Assembly (NCBI RefSeq): GCF_001428865.1
Contig: NZ_LMIV01000003.1
Span: forward strand, 251,742 to 315,741
DNA from: Sphingomonas sp. Root241
GTDB taxonomy: Bacteria; Pseudomonadota; Alphaproteobacteria; Sphingomonadales; Sphingomonadaceae
Length of the DNA: 64,000 bases
Direction of reading: 5' to 3'
This document shows positions 7,575 through 16,139 of the stretch, one piece after another; the stretch's first letter is position 1, and each line of letters begins with the position of its first letter. The notes under the pieces were generated by a model. The model had not been told where the DNA came from, searched no databases, and saw nothing but the letters and a program-made list of their open reading frames with translations. The position numbers and the translations under genes are program-made.

Positions 7575-10500
7575 TCAGAAGCTGAAGCGCATGATGCCCG
7601 AGATCCGGCGATCGTTCATGTACCAGCCGCGCGGCACTTCGACATTCTCACCGTCGAGGCCCTGCAACACCGCCTTGGTCTTCACCACTTCGTTGAGCAG
7701 GTTCGATCCCTGGAGACCGATCTTCACATTGTCCGACAGGGAATAGAAGATCGATGCGTCGAGCTGGCCGGTCGCCTTGTTGATGATCGGGTCGTTGGGC
7801 ACGATCACGTCGCGAATGGTCAGCAGGAAGTCCGATCGCCACGAATAAGTGGCGCGCAGCGAGAGCGGCCCGGCATCGAAGAACGGCGTGATGTTCACCG
7901 TGTGCTTCGAAAGCCCCTGCAGCGGCAGGCTGGCGAGGTCGACCGTGGTCACCCGGCCGGCGCCGACATCCGGGTCGGTCTCGGAGAGCGTGCTCTGGGG
8001 CACGCCGCTCGAGTCGATATAGGTGTAGTTCGCCTGCAGGCCGAAGCCCTTGAGGAAGCCCGGCAGGAAGTCGAAGGTCTGCTGATAGGCGACCTCGACG
8101 CCCTTGATCTTGCCGGTTTCCGGCGCGTTGCCCGGATTGGTGACCACCGCATCGAAGGTCTGGCCGTTGTTGGTATAGGTCGTGCGATAGGTCTCGTTGG
8201 TCAGCACGTTCTTGAGCCGCTTGTAGAAGGCCGAGACCGTCAGCTGGCCGACGCGGGAGAAATACCATTCCGCGGTCAGATCGAAATTGTCGGCTTCGAC
8301 CGGCTTCAGGAACGGATTGCCGCGACTGACCGTCGCCTGCAGCCGGTAGCTGTTCGGAATGACGGTGCCGTCGGCATTGGTGTTCTGGACGGCGTTTACC
8401 GAGACGGCACCATAGTTGCGGATCAGGCCGGTGGCCGGCGGCGCGATGCCCTTGAAATAGGCTGCGCGGAACTGAAGGCCGCCGCCCACGTCGAGCTTCA
8501 GGTTCACGCTCGGCAGCCAGTAATCATAATTGGTCTTGCCGGGCGATTCGATGATCGCGCCGTTCTGGAAGTTCCGCACCGCCGTCCGCGTCGCGAGCGG
8601 GAACGAGCAATAGCCCTGGACTGCCTGCGAAGCATCGGCCGGCGGCGCGAGGCACGTAGCCTCGGTCGGCAGATAGGTGGAGCCATAGGCATATTGCTGC
8701 ACGCCCTGCGAATCGCGCTTGGTCGAGCTGTAGCGTACGCCGACATTGCCGGTCAGGTGCAGGCCGTTGCCGAATTCGGTGTCGAACCGCGCCATGATGT
8801 AGGCGGCCTTGTTGGTCTCGCGGATCGGATTGATCTCGCCCGGCAGGAACCAGGTACCCGGAACCACGCCGCAGCGATTGTAGAGCGGATTCCAGCCGCC
8901 GTTGCGCATGACGCTGTTGGCCGGGTTGTCGGCCGGGCAATTGGCAACGGTCGGTTCCCATTCGCGGTTCGCCAGCGTCGCATAGGCGACATATTGCGCG
9001 TAGTTCTTGACCGTGTCCGGCCCGTAGAACAGCCGACCCTGGCCCGCGAGCGGGTTTGGCGCCTGGCCCCGGAAGAAATTGTCGAAATAATAGGGGACGT
9101 TGGAGCCGGCGAGCACCGGCGTACCGCCGTTGCCGCCGGTGACGCCGTCGACATTGTCGCTAAGCCAGACCGGGCCGTTATTGCCCCACTGTTCGGAGAT
9201 GCGCCCCCAGTTATAGGTCGAGAAGCGTGCCGTCTGCTGGCGATCGGCATAGCGCGCGCCCGCCCGGATCGACTTCAGGAACCCGCTCTCGGGGAAGGCA
9301 TATTCGAGATCGAGCCGTGCCGCGTCCGAATTGCCGTCACTGTCCTCGACATGGTCCATCGCGGCGCGCGGGAAGCTGTTGAACGGATCGGTGAAGCTGG
9401 TGTGGCCCGCGCCGAAATAGGCAGGCGAATATTGGGAACCCGGAGCGCCCGCAGCGCGCCCCCCGAAGCCGGCGCAGTCGTTATCGGTGCCCGGCGGATT
9501 CTGCGAATTCGCGGCGGGGCCACTGCACACCTGCGGCGGCAGAAACTGGATATTCGGATAGTCGCTGCCGTTCAGCTGGATCGACGCGTTCTGATAGGTC
9601 GAGTTCCATAGCGTATTGTCGAGAATATAGCTGCTCGACTGAACGTGCTGATAGTCGACGGTGACGCCGAGCCGCTCGTCGACGTCCCATTTGAAATTGA
9701 AGCCGTAATCGTCGGTGACCAGCTTCTCGGTATGGCTGCGCTGGATGTTGTTGCTCTGCAGACCCATCATCGGCACGCGCGCGTCGCCGGTGAACTGGTC
9801 CGCACGCCAGCCGGTCGGGCCGGTGATCGTGCCGCTGGCGAACAGGCCGTCGTCGTCGAACTGCAGCGTCGTGCCGGGCACGCGGCGCGAATCGCCGTTG
9901 CCGGAGACGTTGTCGGTCGCGATCTCGACGGTGTGCTCGTTCCACGCCTGGCGCGCGTCGGAGCGCAGGAACTGGAACACCGCTTCCATCGACCCGTCGT
10001 TGCTGCGCCACTGCGCGGCGGCCGAATAGCCGTAACGGGTGCGATCGAATTCCTGGGTGCCGATCGCCGCGCCGCGCGGGAAGAGAACGCGGCCCGCGAC
10101 CGTCGTCCCGCCATTGGCGTTGACGTCGCCGTCCGAATAGAGGTTGCGGATGCGGAAGCTCGAAACCTGCAGGCGATCGGCCCGGCTCTTCAGGTTCGAA
10201 TAGGAAGCGCTGGCGAGGAAACCGATCTCGCCGATCCCGGTCTGCCAGCGATTGCTGATGAGGACGTTGAGGTTGGCGCTCGGATCCTTCTGGAAGTCGC
10301 CATAGTTCATCTCGGCCGAAGCGGCGAGGACGAAGCCCTTGGCGTCGAACGGCTTGCGCGTGCGCAGATTGACCACGCCGGCGATGCCGCCTTCGATGCG
10401 ATCCGCCGAAGGCGATTTGAACACGTCGACGCCGCCCATCAGCTCGGACGGCACGTCGGCGAAGCTCAAGGCGCGGCCGTTATTGGCGCTGAATGCCTCG

Positions 10501-10958
10501 CGGCCGTTGAACTCGGAGCGGACATAGGTGAGGCCGCGCACCACGACGCCCGATCCCTCGACCGAGAAGTGGTCGGGATCGACGCCGGCGGCGAAGCGGT
10601 TGATCGCGACGCCCGGGATACGCTGCAGCGTCTCGGTGACCGAGCGGTCGGGAAGGGCGCCGATATCCTCGGCAGTGACCGAATCGACGATCACGTCCGA
10701 GTTGCGCTTGATCTGCTGCGCGCTCTGCAGCGACTGGCGATAGCCCTGGACGACGATCTCGTCCTCGGTCTGGCCATCCTGCGTCGTAGCCGCGTCCTGC
10801 GCGGCCGGCGTGGTCTGGGCCGCCGCACCCTCGGTCTGTGCCCAGGCAGTGCCGGCCCCGAACAGGCACAATGCAGCGGCAGACACGCTCGCCCTGAGCA
10901 GTCCCGACCGCAGTTTCGCAGCTTCATCAGATGCATGAATAGCGTAATGCTTGCGCAT
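7575..10958 (-). CDS. TonB-dependent outer-membrane receptor (glycan/xylooligosaccharide type)
   Basis: This 1127-residue outer-membrane transporter probably imports xylan oligosaccharides using TonB energy. The signal peptide ends at GAGTAWAQ. An Ala/Thr-rich linker leads to a TonB-box-like DEIVVQGYRQSLQSAQ and a plug domain (IVDSVTAEDIGALPDRSVTETLQRIPGV). A long beta-barrel follows, ending in the aromatic C-terminus GIMRFSF. ATG 10958 is chosen because AGGAGGGGG precedes it; an upstream in-frame start at 11045 would cover the operator. A palindrome at 10977-10988 lies just upstream, tying it to the xylan regulon. The family is certain; the substrate is inferred from neighbours. Confidence 0.93.
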   Translation of the reverse strand: MRKHYAIHASDEAAKLRSGLLRASVSAAALCLFGAGTAWAQTEGAAAQTTPAAQDAATTQDGQTEDEIVVQGYRQSLQSAQQIKRNSDVIVDSVTAEDIGALPDRSVTETLQRIPGVAINRFAAGVDPDHFSVEGSGVVVRGLTYVRSEFNGREAFSANNGRALSFADVPSELMGGVDVFKSPSADRIEGGIAGVVNLRTRKPFDAKGFVLAASAEMNYGDFQKDPSANLNVLISNRWQTGIGEIGFLASASYSNLKSRADRLQVSSFRIRNLYSDGDVNANGGTTVAGRVLFPRGAAIGTQEFDRTRYGYSAAAQWRSNDGSMEAVFQFLRSDARQAWNEHTVEIATDNVSGNGDSRRVPGTTLQFDDDGLFASGTITGPTGWRADQFTGDARVPMMGLQSNNIQRSHTEKLVTDDYGFNFKWDVDERLGVTVDYQHVQSSSYILDNTLWNSTYQNASIQLNGSDYPNIQFLPPQVCSGPAANSQNPPGTDNDCAGFGGRAAGAPGSQYSPAYFGAGHTSFTDPFNSFPRAAMDHVEDSDGNSDAARLDLEYAFPESGFLKSIRAGARYADRQQTARFSTYNWGRISEQWGNNGPVWLSDNVDGVTGGNGGTPVLAGSNVPYYFDNFFRGQAPNPLAGQGRLFYGPDTVKNYAQYVAYATLANREWEPTVANCPADNPANSVMRNGGWNPLYNRCGVVPGTWFLPGEINPIRETNKAAYIMARFDTEFGNGLHLTGNVGVRYSSTKRDSQGVQQYAYGSTYLPTEATCLAPPADASQAVQGYCSFPLATRTAVRNFQNGAIIESPGKTNYDYWLPSVNLKLDVGGGLQFRAAYFKGIAPPATGLIRNYGAVSVNAVQNTNADGTVIPNSYRLQATVSRGNPFLKPVEADNFDLTAEWYFSRVGQLTVSAFYKRLKNVLTNETYRTTYTNNGQTFDAVVTNPGNAPETGKIKGVEVAYQQTFDFLPGFLKGFGLQANYTYIDSSGVPQSTLSETDPDVGAGRVTTVDLASLPLQGLSKHTVNITPFFDAGPLSLRATYSWRSDFLLTIRDVIVPNDPIINKATGQLDASIFYSLSDNVKIGLQGSNLLNEVVKTKAVLQGLDGENVEVPRGWYMNDRRISGIMRFSF

Positions 10959-10976
10959 CAAGCGTCCCCCTCCTGT

Positions 10977-10988
10977 GTTAGCGCTACC
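10977..10988. promoter_or_regulatory. Operator GTTAGCGCTACC (TonB-dependent receptor)
   Basis: A member of the GnTAGCGCTAnC set, 19 bp upstream of the receptor ATG on the minus strand. It is placed to block transcript initiation or early elongation. Confidence 0.75.
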
Positions 10989-11154
10989 ATCGCTTTGCGC
11001 GAATTGTTGTAGTTCTGTGACAAGGGTAAAGGAGATTCGCGGCAAAGATCAATAGAGATAGTGACACAGCTGTAAGTATGTGCTGATTTTGCAACGGTTT
11101 TTTGCTGCGATGCAGCGTGAAACCCCTGAGGATCGCTATTGCGGTTCAGAAGCT

Positions 11155-11166
11155 GGGAGCGCTAAC
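11155..11166. promoter_or_regulatory. Operator GGGAGCGCTAAC (halogenase-GH43 operon)
   Basis: A variant of the same palindrome with one imperfect outer base. It lies about 50 bp upstream of the first tryptophan-halogenase-like gene. With the site at 10977 it flanks the divergent receptor/halogenase promoter region. Confidence 0.65.
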
Positions 11167-11216
11167 ATCGTGGAAGGGGAGGGAATTTTGTTCGCGTCCT
11201 TGGTTTGCTCGTCGGG

Positions 11217-12725
11217 ATGACCGCGCCGCCGATCCGAAGCGTCGTCATCATCGGCGGCGGCACGGCGGGTTGGATGACCGCCGCGGCGCTGGCGCGAATG
11301 GTCCAGGCGGGCGTGCAGGTCACGCTCGTCGAATCGGATGCGATCGGCACGGTGGGAGTGGGCGAGGCGACGATCCCGCCGATCCAGACCTTCAACGCGA
11401 TGCTCGGCATCGACGAAAAGGATTTCCTGAGCCGCACCCGGGGATCGATGAAGCTAGGCATCGAGTTCGTCGACTGGAACGCGCCCGGACACCGTTACCT
11501 GCACCCGTTCGGCGAATATGGCTTCGACATCGAAGGGGTGAAGTTCCACCAGATCTGGCACCGGCTCCACGCCGCCGGCCAGGCGAGCGCGCTCGACGAT
11601 TACAGCCTGTGCGCCGTCGCCTGCCGGCTGTGCCGCTACGACGCGCCGGCGCGCGACCCGGGCTCGCCGCTTTCGCGGCTGGTCCAGGCCTATCATTTCG
11701 ACGCGTCGCTCTATGCCCGTTATCTGCGCGATTATGCCGAGGTGCGCGGCGTCGTGCGGCGCGAGGGCAAGATCATCGACGTGGCGCTGCGCGGCGAGGA
11801 CGGCTTCATCGAGGCGGTGACGCTGGAGGACGGCTCGCGCCTGGGGGGCGACCTGTTCGTCGATTGCTCGGGCTTTCGCGGGCTGCTGATCGAGGAAGCG
11901 CTCCACACCGGTTACGAGGACTGGACGCATTGGCTGCCCTGCGACCGCGCGCTGGCGGTGCCCACGGCCAATACGGGGCCGCTGGCGCCCTATACACGGG
12001 CCACCGCGCGGGCCGCTGGCTGGCAATGGCGCATCCCGCTGCAGCACCGCACCGGCAACGGCTATGTCTATTCGAGCGCGCATATCTCCGATGACGAGGC
12101 CGCGGCGACCCTGCTCGCCAATCTCGAGGGCGAACCGCTCGCCGATCCGCGGCCGCTCCGCTTCGTCACCGGCCGCCGGAAGCTGGCCTGGAACCGCAAT
12201 TGCGTCGCGATCGGACTGTCGAGCGGGTTCCTCGAGCCGCTCGAATCGACCAGCATCCACTTGATCCAGGCGGGCATCTCGCGGCTGCTGGCGCTGTTCC
12301 CGGATTCGGGGTGGGGCGATGCCGAACGCGATACCTATAATGATTTCACGCGCACCCAATACGAGCAGGTCCGCGACTTCGTCATCCTCCATTACAAGGC
12401 GAACGCGCGCGACGAGCCGCTATGGCGCTACGTTCGCGAGATGGCGGTTCCCGAGAGCCTCACGCGCCGCATCGAACTGTTCCGCAATCGCGGGCGCGTT
12501 TTCCGGCGCGAGGACGAATTGTTCGCCGAGACGAGCTGGATCGCCGTGATGCTGGGGCAGGGGATCACGCCGCAGGGCTGGGATCCGCTCGCCGACGCGC
12601 TCGATCCGGGGCAATTGCGCCAGATGCTCGATCGCATCCGCTCTACCTTCCGCCGCACGGCCGAGGCGATGCCCGCGCATGCCGATTGGCTCGCGCGGCA
12701 CTGCCCCTCCAGAGGAACCGCATGA
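11217..12725 (+). CDS. Tryptophan 7-halogenase-family flavoprotein, copy 1
   Basis: This is a FAD-dependent oxidoreductase of the tryptophan-halogenase family, about 500 residues long. It has the N-terminal dinucleotide-binding GGGTAGWMTA, a Lys in GSMKLGIEFVDW at the position of the catalytic Lys of PrnA-like enzymes, the signature WQWRIP, and GFLEPLESTSIHLIQ near the flavin. It starts at ATG 11217 or TTG 11205; no strong ribosome site decides. It overlaps the second copy by 4 nt (ATGA). Such genes recur beside TonB-dependent receptors in Caulobacter and sphingomonad sugar loci, where their substrate is not established. A function in glycan use is inference. Confidence 0.85.
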   Translation: MTAPPIRSVVIIGGGTAGWMTAAALARMVQAGVQVTLVESDAIGTVGVGEATIPPIQTFNAMLGIDEKDFLSRTRGSMKLGIEFVDWNAPGHRYLHPFGEYGFDIEGVKFHQIWHRLHAAGQASALDDYSLCAVACRLCRYDAPARDPGSPLSRLVQAYHFDASLYARYLRDYAEVRGVVRREGKIIDVALRGEDGFIEAVTLEDGSRLGGDLFVDCSGFRGLLIEEALHTGYEDWTHWLPCDRALAVPTANTGPLAPYTRATARAAGWQWRIPLQHRTGNGYVYSSAHISDDEAAATLLANLEGEPLADPRPLRFVTGRRKLAWNRNCVAIGLSSGFLEPLESTSIHLIQAGISRLLALFPDSGWGDAERDTYNDFTRTQYEQVRDFVILHYKANARDEPLWRYVREMAVPESLTRRIELFRNRGRVFRREDELFAETSWIAVMLGQGITPQGWDPLADALDPGQLRQMLDRIRSTFRRTAEAMPAHADWLARHCPSRGTA

Positions 12726-14224
12726 CCGACAATCGCATCCGCAGAATCGTCATCGTCGGTGGGGGCACCGCCGGCTGGATGGCGGCCGCCACCTTCGCGC
12801 GTATCCTCGGTCCCGAATATGCCAGCGTCACGCTGATCGAATCCGACGAGATCGGCATCATCGGCGTCGGCGAGGCGACGATCCCGCAGATGGCGACGTT
12901 CAACCGCATGCTCGGCGTCGACGAGAACGAATTCATGCGCGCCACCCAGGGCAGCTTCAAGCTGGGCATCCAGTTCGTCAACTGGGGGCGGCAGGGCCAC
13001 ACCTATTTCCACCCCTTCGGCAAATATGGCGTCGATATGCAGGGCGTGTCGTTCCACGCTTATTTCCTGCGCTTGCACCAGCTCGGCGAGGCGCCGGACG
13101 TGGATGAATGGTCGCTCCAGGCCAAGGCCGGGCAGATGGGCAAGTTCATGCGCTCGATCGATGCCGGCCGCTCGCCGCTCTCCGACATCGCTTATGCCTT
13201 CCATTTCGACGCCGGCCTCTACGCCCGCTTCCTGCGCGGCTATGCCGAGGAGCGCGGGGTGGTGCGCCGCGAGGGCAAGATCGTCGACGTCAAGCTCCGC
13301 GGCGAGGACGGCTTCGTCCAGTCGGTGGTGATGGAGGACGGCACCGAAGTGGAAGGCGATCTGTTCGTCGATTGCTCGGGTTTCCGCGGCCTGATCATCG
13401 AGCAGGCGCTCAAGGCCGGCTTCACCGACTGGTCGCACTGGCTGCCCTGCGACCGCGCCATCGCGGTGCCCTGCGAGAGCGTCGACGAATGGACGCCCTA
13501 TACCCGCTCGACCGCGCACAAAGCCGGCTGGCAATGGCGCATCCCGCTCCAGCACCGCACCGGCAACGGGCATGTGTTCTGCTCCAAATACATGTCCGAC
13601 GACGAGGCGACGGCGATCCTGCTCGCCAATCTCGACGGCAAGCCGCTGGCCGACCCGCGCACGGTTCCGTTCCGGACCGGGCACCGCAACAAATTGTGGA
13701 TCAAGAATTGCGTGGCGATGGGATTGGCAGGCGGCTTCATCGAACCGCTCGAATCGACCGCGATCTGGCTGATCCAGAGCGGCCTGTCGCGCTTCCTGAC
13801 GATGTTCCCGGACAAGCATTTCAACCAGGCCGATGTGGATCGCTACAACCGCATCATGACGACCGATTACGAGGAAATCCGCGACTTCATCATCCTCCAT
13901 TACCACGCCACCGAGCGCCAGGATTCGCCGTTCTGGGATTACTGCCGGACGATGGAGATCCCCGAGCGGCTGGCCGAGAAGATGCGCGTCTTCCGCAGCC
14001 ACGGCCGTGCCTTCCGCGAGAATGAGGAATTGTTCAACGACACCAGCTGGTTCGCGGTGATGCACGGCCAGTTGATGGGCGCGCAGAGTTTCGATCCGGT
14101 CGCCGAGGTGATGAGCCTCGAAGAGACACGCTCGCGCCTCGCGCATATCCGCGAGGCGATCGCCAATTCGGCCGATTACATGCCGAAACACCGCGACTTC
14201 ATTCGGGAGAATTGTGCCGCATGA
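12722..14224 (+). CDS. Tryptophan 7-halogenase-family flavoprotein, copy 2
   Basis: This 500-residue paralogue of the upstream gene shares long stretches with it. It has GGGTAGWMAA at the N-terminus, Lys in GSFKLGIQFVNW, WQWRIPLQHRTGNG, and GFIEPLESTAIWLIQ. The ATG overlaps the preceding stop (ATGA), and its own stop overlaps the start of the GH43 gene (ATGA), so three genes are translationally coupled. The tandem arrangement suggests either a heteromeric flavoenzyme or two substrates. The family is certain; true halogenation is not shown by sequence alone. Confidence 0.88.
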   Translation: MTDNRIRRIVIVGGGTAGWMAAATFARILGPEYASVTLIESDEIGIIGVGEATIPQMATFNRMLGVDENEFMRATQGSFKLGIQFVNWGRQGHTYFHPFGKYGVDMQGVSFHAYFLRLHQLGEAPDVDEWSLQAKAGQMGKFMRSIDAGRSPLSDIAYAFHFDAGLYARFLRGYAEERGVVRREGKIVDVKLRGEDGFVQSVVMEDGTEVEGDLFVDCSGFRGLIIEQALKAGFTDWSHWLPCDRAIAVPCESVDEWTPYTRSTAHKAGWQWRIPLQHRTGNGHVFCSKYMSDDEATAILLANLDGKPLADPRTVPFRTGHRNKLWIKNCVAMGLAGGFIEPLESTAIWLIQSGLSRFLTMFPDKHFNQADVDRYNRIMTTDYEEIRDFIILHYHATERQDSPFWDYCRTMEIPERLAEKMRVFRSHGRAFRENEELFNDTSWFAVMHGQLMGAQSFDPVAEVMSLEETRSRLAHIREAIANSADYMPKHRDFIRENCAA

Positions 14225-15921
14225 AACTTCTGGCCCTGCTCGCATTGCTGTTCGCCGCACCCGCCGCGGCGCAGCCCGTCGCCAGCTTCGACTGGTTCGA
14301 ATATCGCGGCGAGGATCCGGTGGATCGCGCCAATCAGCCGACGCCCGATCGCTATCGCAATCCGATCCTGCAGGGCTTCTATCCCGATCCGAGCGTCACC
14401 CGCGTCGGCAAGGATTTCTACCTCGTCACGTCGACCTTCAGCTATTTTCCCGGCATCCCGGTCTTCCACAGCCGTGATCTCGTCAGCTGGACCCAGATCG
14501 GCAATGCGATCGATCGTCCCGGCCAGCTCGACTTCAAGCAGCTCGGCCTCTCTCGCGGCGTGTTCGCACCGTCGATCCAGGCGAAGGCGGGGACCTTCTA
14601 CATCCTCAACACCTGCGTCGATTGCGGCGGCAATTTCGTGATCACTGCGAAGAATCCGGCGGGGCCCTGGTCCGATCCGGTGTGGCTGCCCGATCTGGAG
14701 GGCGGGATCGATCCGTCGCTGTTCTTCGACGAAGATGGCAAGACCTGGATCCTCAACAACGGCCCGCCCGAGGGTGAGCCGCAATATCAGGGCCACCGCG
14801 CGATCTGGATCCAGCAGTTCGACCTGAAGGCGATGAAGACGATCGGCCCCCGGAAGGTGCTGGTGAACGGCGGCGTCGATTTCTCGAAAAAGCCGATCTG
14901 GATCGAAGGGCCGCACATCTTCCGGAAGGACGGCTATTATTATCTGAGCTGCGCCGAGGGCGGCACCGCCGAGGGGCACAGCCAGGTCATCCTGCGCTCG
15001 AAAAGCGTGACGGGTCCCTATGAACCCAATCCGGCCAATCCCGTCCTCACCCAGCGCGATCTGCCGCGCGACCGCGGGAACCCGATCACTTCGGCCGGCC
15101 ACGCCCAGCTCGTCACCACGCCCGACGGCAAATGGTGGGCAACGTTCCTTGCCGTCAGGCCCTATGCGGGTGACTTCTACTCGACCGGGCGCGAGACCTT
15201 CCTGATGCCGGTGCGCTGGGAGGATGGCTGGCCGCGGATCACCGACCCAGGACAGGCGATCCCGTGGACGGCCGCGCGGCCCGCTTTGCCGGCGCAGCCC
15301 GCGCCGCCGCTGCCGACCAACGGCGCGTTCGCAGTGCGCGACGAATTCGACGGGACGAAGCTGCCGCTTTACTGGATGATGCTGCGCAACCCGCGCACCG
15401 ACTGGTTCCGCCTCGAAGGCGGCGCGCTCAAGCTGCAGGCGCGCGATGTGGGGCTCGGTGACAACGCCAATCCCTCGTTCCTCGCTCGTCGCCAGCAGCA
15501 CCGGGACGCCACTGCCGAGACGGTGGTGCGCTTCACGCCGGCGAAGGACGGCGACCGCGCCGGCCTCGCCGTGTTCCAGAACGACGATTACTGGCTGTTC
15601 GTCGGGCTGAAGCGCGTGGACGGCAAGCTCGCCGTCGTCGTCGATCGCCGCGAGGGGCCCAAGGCACCCGCGGAGGGCGAGACGATCGCCGGAGTCGATG
15701 CCGACACCTTCGGCATCGCCGAAGGCCAGCCGCTGGCGCTGCGCATCGAGGTCCGCGGCAATGCCTATGCCTTTTCCTATGCCCGGCTGCTCGGCAATCC
15801 GGATGCGCCGATGCTCGCCTGGCGCCCTTTGACGCAACTCACCACCGATGCGCTGACGACGAAAACCGCAGGCGGCTTCGTCGGCTCCACCTTCGGGGTT
15901 TTCGCCGGGAGTGCGAAGTAG
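14221..15921 (+). CDS. GH43 beta-xylosidase/alpha-L-arabinofuranosidase, exported
   Basis: This 566-residue enzyme has a signal peptide (LLALLALLFAAPAAAQ) and a five-bladed GH43 propeller. Base Asp56 lies in GFYPDPSV, the pKa-modulating Asp164 in GGIDPSLFFD, and acid Glu229 in WIEGPHIF. A C-terminal beta-sandwich (about residues 370-565, with FRLEGGALKLQA and DRAGLAVFQND) is typical of GH43 beta-xylosidases. It removes xylose or arabinose from oligosaccharides released by GH10/GH67. The start overlaps the upstream stop by 4 nt, so it belongs to the halogenase operon controlled by the site at 11155. The choice between xylosidase and arabinofuranosidase is not settled. Confidence 0.92.
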   Translation: MKLLALLALLFAAPAAAQPVASFDWFEYRGEDPVDRANQPTPDRYRNPILQGFYPDPSVTRVGKDFYLVTSTFSYFPGIPVFHSRDLVSWTQIGNAIDRPGQLDFKQLGLSRGVFAPSIQAKAGTFYILNTCVDCGGNFVITAKNPAGPWSDPVWLPDLEGGIDPSLFFDEDGKTWILNNGPPEGEPQYQGHRAIWIQQFDLKAMKTIGPRKVLVNGGVDFSKKPIWIEGPHIFRKDGYYYLSCAEGGTAEGHSQVILRSKSVTGPYEPNPANPVLTQRDLPRDRGNPITSAGHAQLVTTPDGKWWATFLAVRPYAGDFYSTGRETFLMPVRWEDGWPRITDPGQAIPWTAARPALPAQPAPPLPTNGAFAVRDEFDGTKLPLYWMMLRNPRTDWFRLEGGALKLQARDVGLGDNANPSFLARRQQHRDATAETVVRFTPAKDGDRAGLAVFQNDDYWLFVGLKRVDGKLAVVVDRREGPKAPAEGETIAGVDADTFGIAEGQPLALRIEVRGNAYAFSYARLLGNPDAPMLAWRPLTQLTTDALTTKTAGGFVGSTFGVFAGSAK

Positions 15922-15955
15922 TGGTGAGCCTTACCATCACTCCGGCCTGCGCTCT

Positions 15956-16094
15956 TCCCCTCTCCCTGCAAGGGAGGGGCTGGGGGTGGGTGCGAGCGTC
16001 AGCGAGCCCATCGAACCGCTCGGAAAAGAAGGAAAGCCGGGCATCGAGCCCGGCTTTCCTTACCCACCCCTAACCCCTTCCTAAAAGGGAGGGG
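15956..16094. repeat. Palindromic intergenic element with internal hairpin
   Basis: Outer arms CCCCTCTCCC..GGGAGGGGCTGGGGGTGGGT and ACCCACCCC..GGGAGGGG are inverted. At the centre GGAAAGCCGGGC (16031-16042) and GCCCGGCTTTCC (16048-16059) form a perfect 12-bp stem that could act as terminator of the halogenase-GH43 operon. Confidence 0.65.
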
Positions 16095-16139
16095 AATCTG
16101 AATGTCGATGCAACTAGAGCCCTGATGGAGAATCGCTTC

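Noticed and set aside
7503..9611. 702-codon plus-strand frame antisense to the TonB receptor
   Set aside because: Composition is that of a complementary-frame shadow and the receptor on the other strand has complete domain features. The same holds for long frames at 4257-6332, 9645-11012, 14176-15837, 23253-24776, 45568-47187 and 61150-63069.
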